This document shows, piece after piece, positions 8,587 through 18,686 of a stretch of DNA of 64,000 nucleotides. This DNA is from Rhodococcus sp. Z13 (GTDB lineage Bacteria > Actinomycetota > Actinomycetes > Mycobacteriales > Mycobacteriaceae). Position 1 is the first letter of the stretch. The number at the start of each line of letters is the position of its first letter. The notes under the pieces were generated by a model, which was not told the origin of the DNA, searched no databases, and saw nothing but the letters and a program-made list of their open reading frames with translations. Made by a program: the position numbers and the translations under genes. The stretch is from positions 310,001 to 374,000 of the forward strand of contig NZ_CP107551.1 of assembly GCF_025837095.1 (NCBI RefSeq). The letters run 5' to 3'.

Positions 8587-10173
8587 GCGCTGCGGCGAGG
8601 TGAGGATCAGGTGGCCGAGGTGGTGGAGCTCGTGGTGCCCGGCCCAGCGCTGCCGGGTCCACTCCGGTTCGGTGTGCGCGGCGATCACGGCCGCCGTCGT
8701 CGAGGCCTGCAGGTCGAACTCCAGGTCCCGGCGCAGTTCGGGCAGGTCGTGCGGGTCGGTCGCCGCGGTGATCCGCGCGATCGTGTCGCGGACGCGGCCG
8801 TCGGCGTAGACCAGGATCCGGCGGTGGGCGCGCGGCCACAGACCCCACAGCACGAACAGCGCGACGCACACCCCGATCACCGTTTCGAGGAACCGGTCGC
8901 GGGCGGTGGTCTCCGGGTCGGCCGGGGCGCCGAGCCCACCCAGGACGATCACGAGCGGGGTTATGAAGGTCATCGCCAGGCCGTAGTGACGCACCAGGAA
9001 CATCTCGATGCCGGCGAACACCGCGGCGAGCACCACGACGAGCGCGGCACCGCTCGGATGGAACGGCGTCAGACAGGCGAGCACGACGAGACCGAGCACG
9101 GTACCGACGAACCGGTGCAGGGCCCGGTAGGAGCCGAGGATCCGGTCCGGTCCCTGGTGCAGGATCATCGCGGCGGTGATGACCGCCCAGTCCGGTCGCC
9201 CGACGCCCAGCACGATCGCGATCGTGCCCGCCGCCGGCCCGGCGACGAGCAACCGCAGCGCGATGGTCGCCGAGCGTCCTCGCAGACCGGCGGCGCGCCG
9301 CAGGCGGTAGCCCACCGACGGCCGCGGCAGGGGGATCTGCGGACGCAGGTCGTCCTCGGGAACCGGTTCACCGTCGCCGGGGGAGTGCAGCAGCGCCGCG
9401 CACCGCGCGTGGGCCGCGGACAGCGTCCGCTCGAGCGGATGCCCCGAGCCGACGAGCCCCGCGTCGTGCAGGCACTGCCAGGCCGCGTGCAGGTCGTGGA
9501 CGGCGGACCGGCGATGGGCCGCCGTGTTCTCCGCGGTCACTCTGTCCACGGCCGCGACCGCGGCGGCGACGGCGGTGCGCTCCGGGGTGTGCGGCCGCAC
9601 GCAGGCGCCCGACACGGAGATCACAAGTGCGGTGCCCGCCCCGATCGCCGTCCACGCTGTGACCGTCGGGACGGAGACCCCCGCGGCGGGCAGGGCGGAC
9701 GCGATCTCCAGGGACAACAGCATCAGGAACGCCCCGGGCGACCCCAGCCGCAACGCGTCGACGACGAAGGCGCAGGTCGCGACGGTGACGGTCATCGCGG
9801 CGATCACCAGCAGGTACCACCACGCCGACCCGCCCGATCCGAGGGCGTCGTGCACCACCGACCCGGCGGCGGCACCGAGCGTCGCGAGCACCACGAGCAC
9901 CGCACCGACGACGGCGACCACCCGCCAGCGCACCCGATAGGCACGCTGCTCGCCGTAGACCACGGCGAACGCGCCGAGGGTGGCGACGGCCGGGACCGCG
10001 CCGAAGCCCAGCGCGACACCGAGGAGACCGGGAAGAGCGACGGTCAGGGCGGCGCGCACCGCACCGGGCCACTTGCGTCCCTGCCGGGGCACGGTGAGCA
10101 TCGCGCTCCGCAACGGCACCGGGGTGGGCAGCGAAAGATCGATCACCTGCTGTTCCCCGCTCCGCTCCGACAC
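8569..10173 (-). CDS. FUSC-family inner-membrane protein
   Basis: About 534 residues with the duplicated architecture of FUSC/aromatic-acid exporter proteins: an N-terminal block of about six TM helices, a cytoplasmic middle (residues about 190-320), a second block of about six TM helices and a soluble C-terminal tail. GTG 10173 is chosen. A TAGGCT -10 element on the minus strand (10187-10182) ends 8 nt before it, which suggests a leaderless transcript. A TTG at 10236 would add 21 codons but has no better support. The role may be export of aromatic or weak acids; the substrate is not deducible. Confidence 0.78.
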   Translation of the reverse strand: MSERSGEQQVIDLSLPTPVPLRSAMLTVPRQGRKWPGAVRAALTVALPGLLGVALGFGAVPAVATLGAFAVVYGEQRAYRVRWRVVAVVGAVLVVLATLGAAAGSVVHDALGSGGSAWWYLLVIAAMTVTVATCAFVVDALRLGSPGAFLMLLSLEIASALPAAGVSVPTVTAWTAIGAGTALVISVSGACVRPHTPERTAVAAAVAAVDRVTAENTAAHRRSAVHDLHAAWQCLHDAGLVGSGHPLERTLSAAHARCAALLHSPGDGEPVPEDDLRPQIPLPRPSVGYRLRRAAGLRGRSATIALRLLVAGPAAGTIAIVLGVGRPDWAVITAAMILHQGPDRILGSYRALHRFVGTVLGLVVLACLTPFHPSGAALVVVLAAVFAGIEMFLVRHYGLAMTFITPLVIVLGGLGAPADPETTARDRFLETVIGVCVALFVLWGLWPRAHRRILVYADGRVRDTIARITAATDPHDLPELRRDLEFDLQASTTAAVIAAHTEPEWTRQRWAGHHELHHLGHLILTSPQRVAPGA

Positions 10174-10372
10174 GAGAGTCCAGCCTAGGAACCCCGAGGT
10201 ACGGGCGACCAGACGGGAAGCCGAGCCGAGACACAACTCACGCCCCTCCCGGAACTCGACGGGTGAAGTTCCCGGCAGGTCGGGACGGTCGTCCCTTCAG
10301 TCCGGGACGCCGGGCACCGGATCGTCGTTCTCAACGGCGCACAGGGCGCCACCCCGATCCGAAGGAACGACG

Positions 10373-11068
10373 ATGAACACTCTGGGCGCAGAGACCTCGC
10401 CATCGACGACGATCACCCCCGAGCGCACCACCCCGGGCCCGATCTGGGCGTGGACGGGAGCCGTCGCCGGCCTGGCCGGGGTGGTCGGCATCCAGGCCAG
10501 CATGGCCATGAGCGCGGCCTACAACGAGGACACCGCCGGCAACGCGGTGGCGATCATGCAGGCCTTCGCCGACGAGCGCACACCGATGCTGGTGATGCAC
10601 CTGACGCTGATGGTCTCCACCGTCCTGCTGCTCGTGTTCGCCGCGGGACTGCAACGCCGGCTCCGCAGGGGGACGCCGGAGTTCAGCCTCGTGCCGACCG
10701 TTGCAGCATTCGGACTCGTGCTCACCTCCGTCGCGACCCTGATGGGGACGGGTCTCGACACCGAACTGCTCTTCGGTCTCGGCAACACCGACCAGATGGT
10801 TCCCGAGGTCGCGGTGTTCGCGTCGCACTGGATGGGCACGATCCCGTGGCTGTGGGTCGGTGCCGGGGTGAGCGGGGTGGCCGTCGCCGTCGCGTCGCTG
10901 CGGCACGGTGCCACGCCACGGTGGATCGGATGGGTGAGCGTGGTGCTCGGAGGACTGACCCTGCTCCTGGGGATCTCTCCGCTGCAGTACATGGCAGGCT
11001 TCGTCGGCCCGGTATGGGTGCTGGTGGCAGGGGTGGGATTCGCCCTCGCGGATCGGCAGTCGCGTTGA
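10373..11068 (+). CDS. Small polytopic membrane protein, function unknown
   Basis: A 231-residue protein with about six hydrophobic helices and no enzyme motif that I recognise. ATG 10373 is supported by GAAGGA 6 nt upstream. The 199-bp region upstream contains the short dyad GGGACG GT CGTCCC (10282-10295) and a CCCGGC/GCCGGG pair around it, possibly an operator. The gene is followed 40 bp later by a histidine kinase on the same strand, so it may belong to that signalling unit or be its target. Confidence 0.7.
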   Translation: MNTLGAETSPSTTITPERTTPGPIWAWTGAVAGLAGVVGIQASMAMSAAYNEDTAGNAVAIMQAFADERTPMLVMHLTLMVSTVLLLVFAAGLQRRLRRGTPEFSLVPTVAAFGLVLTSVATLMGTGLDTELLFGLGNTDQMVPEVAVFASHWMGTIPWLWVGAGVSGVAVAVASLRHGATPRWIGWVSVVLGGLTLLLGISPLQYMAGFVGPVWVLVAGVGFALADRQSR

Positions 11069-11108
11069 TTCCGCCGCGGGCGGTCCAGGGGTGCATACTC
11101 ACCGCACC

Positions 11109-13040
11109 ATGAAGGACACCGAGCCGACGAACAGAGCGGCGGGTACCGGAGCTCCGGTACCCGCCGCGGTCGTCGCCGTACTCTCCTGGCTCCTCGCCGT
11201 CGCCGCCGTCGTGGTGTTCGTCGCCGCGCGCCCGGCCGTCGACGCCGACCAGCTGTTCTTCCTCGTCGACGTGGTCGGTGCCGCCGTCTACGGCACGGTC
11301 GCCGGGGTGATCCTGGCGCGACGGGTGCACGCGGTGCCGATCCTGCTCGCCGTCGCCTCGATCGGGGTGGGTGTCGCCGCGCTGTCCTACGGCTGGACCG
11401 AGCTCGCCCTCGTGCGACCCGAACTGCCCGTCGGCTTCGTCGCGCCCCTGCAGAACACCACCTGGATCCCCGGCTCCCTCGCGCTGTTCCTCGTGATCCC
11501 GTGGCTGGTGCGCGACCGGCCCGCCGGTCCCGCCGTGCGCCTCGGCGTCCTCGCCGGTGCCGTCACGACCGCGTGGTTCTACTGGGCCCGCACGTTCACC
11601 GACATCCCCGACGTGTGGTTCGTCGGACCGGTGGTGGTCGTGGGTTTCGTGACGTCCGCCCACGTCCTGTGGCGCCGCCGCCAAGGGCCGGTCGACGAAC
11701 GCGCCGGCACCGGCTGGCTCGCGCTGGGCAGCGCGATGATGACGGCGTCGTACATCCCCCTCGCCGTGCCCGGCGTGCCGTGGATGCTCACGCCGCTGCT
11801 GCACCTGGGGACGCAGGCCTTCTATCCGGTCGCGATCCTCGCCGTCGTCCTGCGCCAGCGGCTGTGGGGTATCGACCTCGCGGTGGGGCGCGCGGCGCTC
11901 GCCGGCAGCCTCGTCGCGGTGCTCGTCGCCTGCTATCTCGCGGTGACGGTCGCGGTGTCGCTGCTGCTGCCGGGCCGGTCCGTCTTCGCGCAGGCCGTCG
12001 CCGCCACCGCGGTCGCGCTGGCGGTGCAGCCGGCGCGCACCTGGCTGAGCCGCCGGGTGCACCGCCTCGTCTACGGCGACGGTGTCGACCCGGCCCGCGC
12101 CGTGCGGATCCTCGGCCGCCACTTCGCCGGGGCGGATTCCCCCGAGCGGCTGCTGAACGAACTCGCCGGGGGTATCGGCACCGCGTTGCGCCTCGAATCC
12201 GTCGAGGTCCGTCGCGGCGATGAGGTGCTGGCACGGTGGGGGACACCGACCGGACCGGCCGAGGAGGTGCCGCTCGGTTCCGGCGCCGCGGTCCTGGCCG
12301 TCACCGCACCGCCCGGGGAGTCGCTCGGCGCGCGCACCCGCCGTGCCCTGGGTGAGCTCGCCGCGGTCGTCGAGGCCGGTCTGGTGGTGCTGCGGTCCGC
12401 CGAGGACCTCGAGGCGGCACGCCGTCGCCTCACGGAGGTCCGGCTCGAGGAGCGCCGCACGATCCGCCGCGAACTGCACGACGGACTCGGCCCGTCGCTC
12501 GCTGGGGTGCGGCTCGGACTGCAGGGTGCCCGGAATCTCGTCACCGTCGATCCCGCGACCGCCACCGAACTCGTCGACGAACTGCTCCGCGAACTCGACC
12601 GCCAGGTCGACGGCGTGCGGGAGCTCTCGCGCAGCCTGCTGCCGCCCGTCCTCGACGAGCTCGGCCTCGCCGCGGCGCTCGACGAACTCGTCCGCACCCA
12701 CCGTCGCGCCGGATTCCGCGTCGACCTGCGGGCGGACGTCCCCGCCGGGATCTCCGGGCCCGTCGCGTGGGCGGCCTACGGGATCGCCTCCGAGGCGATC
12801 ATCAACGCCCGCCGCCACTCCGGCACCGACGGATGTGTCCTGCGGGTCGGGACCGAGGGGGAGGTACTCGTCCTCGACGTCGTCGACGAGGGTACGGGCC
12901 TGGCGCCCGACGTGCGGGCCGGGGTGGGCACCCAGAGCATGCGCGAACGCGCCCGGGAGGTGGGGGGCACCGTCCGCATCGAATCCGGGTCCTCGCGCGG
13001 CGTCGTCGTGCGAGCCCGGTTACCCTGGTGCGAATCATGA
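11109..13040 (+). CDS. Membrane sensor histidine kinase (NarL/DesK type)
   Basis: A 643-residue sensor kinase. The N-terminal half holds about eight membrane helices, followed by a GAF-like linker (about 330-440), a HisKA_3 dimerisation/phosphoacceptor helix with RRELHDGLG (H457) and a HATPase_c domain with an N-box containing INARRHS and a G-box DEGTGLAP. The start at 11109 gives MKDTEP. Its stop overlaps the response-regulator start as ATGA, so the two are co-translated. The signal is unknown; the multi-helix sensor suggests a membrane or lipid cue. Confidence 0.92.
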   Translation: MKDTEPTNRAAGTGAPVPAAVVAVLSWLLAVAAVVVFVAARPAVDADQLFFLVDVVGAAVYGTVAGVILARRVHAVPILLAVASIGVGVAALSYGWTELALVRPELPVGFVAPLQNTTWIPGSLALFLVIPWLVRDRPAGPAVRLGVLAGAVTTAWFYWARTFTDIPDVWFVGPVVVVGFVTSAHVLWRRRQGPVDERAGTGWLALGSAMMTASYIPLAVPGVPWMLTPLLHLGTQAFYPVAILAVVLRQRLWGIDLAVGRAALAGSLVAVLVACYLAVTVAVSLLLPGRSVFAQAVAATAVALAVQPARTWLSRRVHRLVYGDGVDPARAVRILGRHFAGADSPERLLNELAGGIGTALRLESVEVRRGDEVLARWGTPTGPAEEVPLGSGAAVLAVTAPPGESLGARTRRALGELAAVVEAGLVVLRSAEDLEAARRRLTEVRLEERRTIRRELHDGLGPSLAGVRLGLQGARNLVTVDPATATELVDELLRELDRQVDGVRELSRSLLPPVLDELGLAAALDELVRTHRRAGFRVDLRADVPAGISGPVAWAAYGIASEAIINARRHSGTDGCVLRVGTEGEVLVLDVVDEGTGLAPDVRAGVGTQSMRERAREVGGTVRIESGSSRGVVVRARLPWCES

Positions 13041-13690
13041 GTGCCGGCAGGGTGATACGAGTCGCGGTGGTCGACGACCATCCGGTCTTCCGGCTGGGCA
13101 TGACCGCGCTGCTGTCCACCCTCGACGGCATCGAGGTGGTGTGTCAGGCCAGTTCGGCGCGTGAGGCGCTCGAGGTCGTCACCGGTGAGTTCGACGTCGT
13201 GCTCATGGACATCGAACTCGGCGACGGCTCCGGCATCGACGTGACCCGCAGCCTGGTCCGGCAGTGGCCGCATGTCCGGGTCCTGATGGTGACGATGCAC
13301 GAGGACGAGGACGTCCTGGTCGCCTCCATCCGGGCCGGCGCGTCCGGATATCTCGTCAAGGGTGCCGATCCGTCCGGGGTCGAACGGGCGGTGCGGGCGG
13401 TGGCCGACGGGGAGATGATCGTCGGTGCCTCGGTCGCCGCCAAGGCGCTCGCCGCCCTCGCGACCTCCCGCAGCCTCGCTCCGGCGGCCTTCCCGGAACT
13501 GACCGAGCGGGAACGCGAGATCCTCGATCTCGTGGCCCGCGGACTCGACAACGCGACGATTTCCCGGCGGCTCGTGCTCAGCCAGAAGACGGTCCGCAAC
13601 CACGTGTCGAACGTCCTCGGCAAGATCGGTGCACCCGACCGCGCGACCGCCATCGTGCGGGCCCGCGACGCCGGTCTCGGGGTCGGCTGA
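13037..13690 (+). CDS. LuxR/NarL-type response regulator
   Basis: A 217-residue two-domain regulator. The receiver domain carries the acidic pair in VVDDHPVFR, phosphoacceptor D58 in VLMDIEL and the conserved Lys in GYLVKGA. The C-terminal LuxR HTH (about 150-215) has [16 protein letters not shown] and [16 protein letters not shown] 13037 overlaps the kinase stop by 4 nt. It is the cognate partner of H457 of the upstream kinase; target genes are not evident from sequence. Confidence 0.95.
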   Translation: MSAGRVIRVAVVDDHPVFRLGMTALLSTLDGIEVVCQASSAREALEVVTGEFDVVLMDIELGDGSGIDVTRSLVRQWPHVRVLMVTMHEDEDVLVASIRAGASGYLVKGADPSGVERAVRAVADGEMIVGASVAAKALAALATSRSLAPAAFPELTEREREILDLVARGLDNATISRRLVLSQKTVRNHVSNVLGKIGAPDRATAIVRARDAGLGVG

Positions 13691-13862
13691 GGCTCCGCGC
13701 GCGCACCGTGCGTCCGCTCGGTTCGGTCACGGACGTCGATCGGTTCGGTCCTTACCGCCGGTGCTCGTGCGCTCCTACCGTGGGGGAGGTTGGGCACGGC
13801 GGCCCTTTCACCGGGGCCGTGGGTGCCGTCGCTCCGCAAGCACGGGAAGGAACCTGCGCACT

Positions 13863-15077
<1,215 letters not shown>

Positions 15078-15100
15078 CACCGGAAGGAATCCGAACAACA

Positions 15101-17248
15101 GTGAGCGACAACATGATTTCTTGGGAGAAGGACGCCGACGGTATCGTCGTGCTCACCCTCGACGACCCCAACCAGAGCGCGAACACGATGAACGAGCTCT
15201 ACAAGGCGTCGATGAAGGCCACCGTCGACCGCCTGTACGAGGAGCAGGACTCGATCACCGGTGTGGTGATCACCTCCGCGAAGAAGACCTTCTTCGCCGG
15301 CGGCGACCTGCGCAACCTCATCGCCATCGGCCCGGATGATGCACAGGCCGCGTTCGACGAGGTCGAGGGCATCAAGGCCGACCTGCGTCGTCTCGAGACC
15401 CTGGGCAAGCCCGTCGTGGCCGCCATCAACGGTGCCGCGCTCGGTGGTGGTCTCGAGATCGCCCTCGCGACGCACCACCGCATCGCCGCGGACGTCAAGG
15501 GCGTCCAGATCGGCCTCCCCGAGGTCAGCCTCGGCCTGCTGCCCGGTGGCGGTGGTGTCACCCGCACCGTGCGCCTGCTCGGTATCCAGAACGCCCTGAT
15601 GCAGGTCCTGCTGCAAGGCAACAAGTACAACGCCGTCAAGGCCAAGGAAGTCGGCCTGGTCCACGAGGTCGTCGGCAGCGTCGAGGAGCTCGTTCCGGCC
15701 GCCAAGGCGTGGATCAAGGCCAACCCCGAGGGCGGCGTCCAGCCGTGGGACGTCAAGGGCTACAAGATCCCCGGCGGCACCCCGTCCACCCCGTCCTTGG
15801 CCGCGAACCTCCCGGCCTTCCCCGCGAACCTGCGCAAGCAGATCAAGGGCGCCCCGATGCCGGCCCCGCGCGCCATCATGGCCGCTGCCGTCGAGGGCTC
15901 GCAGGTCGACTTCGACAACGCCTCGACCATCGAGTCGCGGTACTTCGTCGAGCTGGCCACCGGCCAGGTCGCGAAGAACATGATCCAGGCGTTCTTCTTC
16001 GACATGCAGTCCATCAACTCGGGCGCCTCGCGTCCGAAGGACGTGCCGAAGCGCGAGATCAAGAAGGTCGGTGTTCTCGGCGCGGGCATGATGGGCGCCG
16101 GTATCGCCTACGTCTCCGCCAAGGCCGGGTTCGAGGTCGTCCTCAAGGACGTCACCCTCGAGGCCGCCGAGCGTGGCAAGGGCTACTCGGAGAAGATCGA
16201 GGCCAAGGCCCTCCAGCGTGGCAAGACCACCGAGGAGAAGTCGAAGGCGCTGCTCGACCGCATCAAGCCGACGGCCGACGCCGCCGACTTCGCCGGTGTC
16301 GACTTCGTCATCGAGGCCGTCTTCGAGAACACCGAGCTCAAGCACAAGGTCTTCCAGGAGATCGAAGACATCGTCGATCCCGACGCGCTGCTCGGCTCGA
16401 ACACCTCGACGCTGCCCATCACCCTCCTCGCAACCGGTGTGAAGCGGCCCGAGGACTTCATCGGCATCCACTTCTTCTCGCCGGTCGACAAGATGCCGCT
16501 GGTCGAGATCATCAAGGGTGAGAAGACCTCCGACGAGGCCCTGGCCCGCGTGTTCGACTACACGCTCGCGATCCGCAAGACCCCGATCGTCGTCAACGAC
16601 AGCCGCGGCTTCTTCACCTCGCGCGTGATCGGCACCTTCGTCAACGAGGCCATCGCCATGCTCGGTGAGGGCATCGAGCCCGCGACCATCGAGCAGGCCG
16701 GATCGCAGGCGGGCTACCCGGCTCCGCCGCTGCAGCTGACCGACGAGCTGAACATGAAGCTCATGCAGAAGATCGCGAAGGAGACCGAGGAGGCCGCCAA
16801 GCAGGGCGACACCACCCTCGGCGCCGAGCGTCATCCCGCACAGGACGTCATCGACTGGATGGTCGAGCAGGGTCGTCCGGGCCGCCTCGAGAAGGCCGGC
16901 TTCTACGAGTACGACGAGAACGGCAAGCGTCTCGGCATCTGGCAGGGCGTGCGCGACCACTTCCAGACCAAGGCGACGCTCGACGTGCCGCTGCAGGACC
17001 TGATCGACCGCATGCTCTTCGCAGAGGCGATCGAGACCCAGAAGTGCTTCGACGAGGGTGTTCTGAAGACCACCGCCGACGCCAACATCGGCTCGATCCT
17101 CGGCATCGGCTTCCCGGCCTGGACGGGCGGTGTCGCCCAGTTCGTCGTCGGTTACCCCGGTGGCAAGGAAGGCTTCGTCAAGCGCGCCGAGGAGCTCGCC
17201 GCCAAGTACGGCGACCGCTTCACCCCGCCGGCGTCGCTGCGCAGCTGA
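15101..17248 (+). CDS. fadB: 3-hydroxyacyl-CoA dehydrogenase/enoyl-CoA hydratase, alpha subunit of the trifunctional enzyme
   Basis: A 715-residue multifunctional protein. The N-terminal crotonase domain (about 1-220) has FFAGGDLRNL and GAALGGGLEIAL for CoA and oxyanion-hole binding. The central Rossmann NAD domain (from about residue 320) carries GVLGAGMMGAGIAY, and a C-terminal 3HCDH helical domain contains IGIHFFSPVDKM. It hydrates enoyl-CoA and oxidises 3-hydroxyacyl-CoA, passing the product to FadA encoded just upstream. GTG 15101 is preferred (GGAAGGA 12 nt upstream); ATG 15113 is an alternative. A strong terminator follows. Confidence 0.94.
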   Translation: MSDNMISWEKDADGIVVLTLDDPNQSANTMNELYKASMKATVDRLYEEQDSITGVVITSAKKTFFAGGDLRNLIAIGPDDAQAAFDEVEGIKADLRRLETLGKPVVAAINGAALGGGLEIALATHHRIAADVKGVQIGLPEVSLGLLPGGGGVTRTVRLLGIQNALMQVLLQGNKYNAVKAKEVGLVHEVVGSVEELVPAAKAWIKANPEGGVQPWDVKGYKIPGGTPSTPSLAANLPAFPANLRKQIKGAPMPAPRAIMAAAVEGSQVDFDNASTIESRYFVELATGQVAKNMIQAFFFDMQSINSGASRPKDVPKREIKKVGVLGAGMMGAGIAYVSAKAGFEVVLKDVTLEAAERGKGYSEKIEAKALQRGKTTEEKSKALLDRIKPTADAADFAGVDFVIEAVFENTELKHKVFQEIEDIVDPDALLGSNTSTLPITLLATGVKRPEDFIGIHFFSPVDKMPLVEIIKGEKTSDEALARVFDYTLAIRKTPIVVNDSRGFFTSRVIGTFVNEAIAMLGEGIEPATIEQAGSQAGYPAPPLQLTDELNMKLMQKIAKETEEAAKQGDTTLGAERHPAQDVIDWMVEQGRPGRLEKAGFYEYDENGKRLGIWQGVRDHFQTKATLDVPLQDLIDRMLFAEAIETQKCFDEGVLKTTADANIGSILGIGFPAWTGGVAQFVVGYPGGKEGFVKRAEELAAKYGDRFTPPASLRS

Positions 17249-17262
17249 CGCGCGAGTCGCAG

Positions 17263-17306
17263 ACGGGGAAGGCCCCCGACCGGATCCGGTCGGGGGCCTT
17301 CCCCGT
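17263..17306. terminator. 44-bp perfectly palindromic terminator hairpin
   Basis: Bases 17263-17306 equal their own reverse complement. Each arm starts ACGGGGAAGGCCCCCGACC and they meet at a central GGATCC. The element lies between convergent fadB and the methyltransferase gene and can end transcription from both sides. Confidence 0.85.
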
Positions 17307-17378
17307 TCGCGGAAACTTCCGGGAGGTTGTGGCCGGTCTCCGTGGGGATTTCCGGCAACAACCTCCCGCGACTTCTCC

Positions 17379-18686
17379 CTACGGCTGCCACCAGGGACGC
17401 AGCGGTACCTGGGGCCGCTGGGTGTCGTCGAGCTTGACGGCGAGCACCTGGTGCAGCTGGACGACGTTGCGTTCGAAGCCGAGTCGCGAACCGGCCATGT
17501 ACAGGCCCCACAGGCGGGCCGTGCCCTCACCGACCTCCTCGACGCAGGCCTCCCAGTGCTTCTCGAGGTATTCGCACCAGCCCTTGAGCGTCAGGGCGTA
17601 GTGCTCGCGCAGGTTCTCCTCGTGCAGCACCTCGAAGCCGACGTTCTGCGCCTCGGAGATGATCCGGCCCGAACCGGTCAGCTCCCCGTCGGGGAAGACG
17701 TAGCGGTCGATGAACCCGCCCGCCTTGACGCGACCCCGGTTGGTCGGGCGCGTGATGCAGTGGTTGAGCAGCAGGCCGCCCGCCCGCAGCTTGTCGAGCA
17801 GGAACCGGAAGTAGGCCGGGTAGTTCGCGACACCGATGTGCTCGGTCAGGCCGATCGACGAGATCGCATCGAAGCCGCCCTCGGGCACGTCGCGGTAGTC
17901 GGAGTGACGAACCTCGGCGAGATCGCTCAGACCCTCCTCGGCGATGGCCTTCTGGGCCCACTCGGCCTGCTCCTTGGAGAGCGTCACGCCGAGGGCCTTC
18001 ACGCCGCGACGGGCGGCGTAGCGCACCATTCCGCCCCAGCCGCAGCCGATGTCGAGCAACCGGTCGCCGGGCTCGAGGCCCAGTTTCTCGAAGACGAGAC
18101 GATACTTGTTCTCCTGGGCGTCCTCGAGGCTCTGGCCCTCCGACTCGAAGACCGCGCAGGTGTAGGTCATCGACGGTCCGAGCACGTACTCGTAGAACTC
18201 GTTGGAGACGTCGTAGTGGTGGTGGATGACCTCGGCGTCACGGGACTTCGAGTGCCGCAGACCCTCGGCGATGCGCCGCCAGCGCGGCAGGTGCTCCTGC
18301 GGCGGCGGGGAGACCGGCTTGAGCAGTTCGGTGCCGAGCGACTTCACGATCTGGGCGAGGACCCGGGCCGGCGGACGCTCGAAGTGGAGGTCGCCGAGCG
18401 CCGCGAGCAGCGGATAGGGGTTACCGGGGTGGACGCCCTTCGCCTGCAGGTCGCCGGCGATGTACGCGCGCGCCATGCCGAGATCGCCGGGGGCCGTTGC
18501 GATGTACGACGCCCCCCGCGGGGTGGCGAGATGCAGCCCGAACCGGGAGTCCTCGGGGCCGACGGCGGATCCGTCGTACGCCGTGAACCGCATCGGCATG
18601 TCGCCGCCGGTGACGATCTCGACGATATCCGCGAGAGCGAGCTTGTCCTCGGTGGATCTCGTGCTCTCCGCCTTGAATGTGGTCAC
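17379..18686 (-). CDS. bfaB: SAM-dependent fatty-acyl methyltransferase of the cyclopropane synthase family
   Basis: A 435-residue class I SAM methyltransferase of the CFA/mycolic-acid cyclopropane synthase family: HHHYDVSNEFYEYVLG for lipid handling, SAM motif LLDIGCGWGG, and GLTEHIG. It is encoded with a 4-nt ATGA overlap directly after a FAD-binding oxidoreductase. That pairing is the hallmark of the BfaAB/TmsAB system that methylates and then reduces oleoyl chains to 10-methylstearate (tuberculostearate). The alternative is the related Rv3719-Rv3720 pair, for which the linked SRPBCC, ebfC and recR genes speak. The family is certain; the 10-methyl product is inferred. Confidence 0.82.
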   Translation of the reverse strand: MTTFKAESTRSTEDKLALADIVEIVTGGDMPMRFTAYDGSAVGPEDSRFGLHLATPRGASYIATAPGDLGMARAYIAGDLQAKGVHPGNPYPLLAALGDLHFERPPARVLAQIVKSLGTELLKPVSPPPQEHLPRWRRIAEGLRHSKSRDAEVIHHHYDVSNEFYEYVLGPSMTYTCAVFESEGQSLEDAQENKYRLVFEKLGLEPGDRLLDIGCGWGGMVRYAARRGVKALGVTLSKEQAEWAQKAIAEEGLSDLAEVRHSDYRDVPEGGFDAISSIGLTEHIGVANYPAYFRFLLDKLRAGGLLLNHCITRPTNRGRVKAGGFIDRYVFPDGELTGSGRIISEAQNVGFEVLHEENLREHYALTLKGWCEYLEKHWEACVEEVGEGTARLWGLYMAGSRLGFERNVVQLHQVLAVKLDDTQRPQVPLRPWWQP

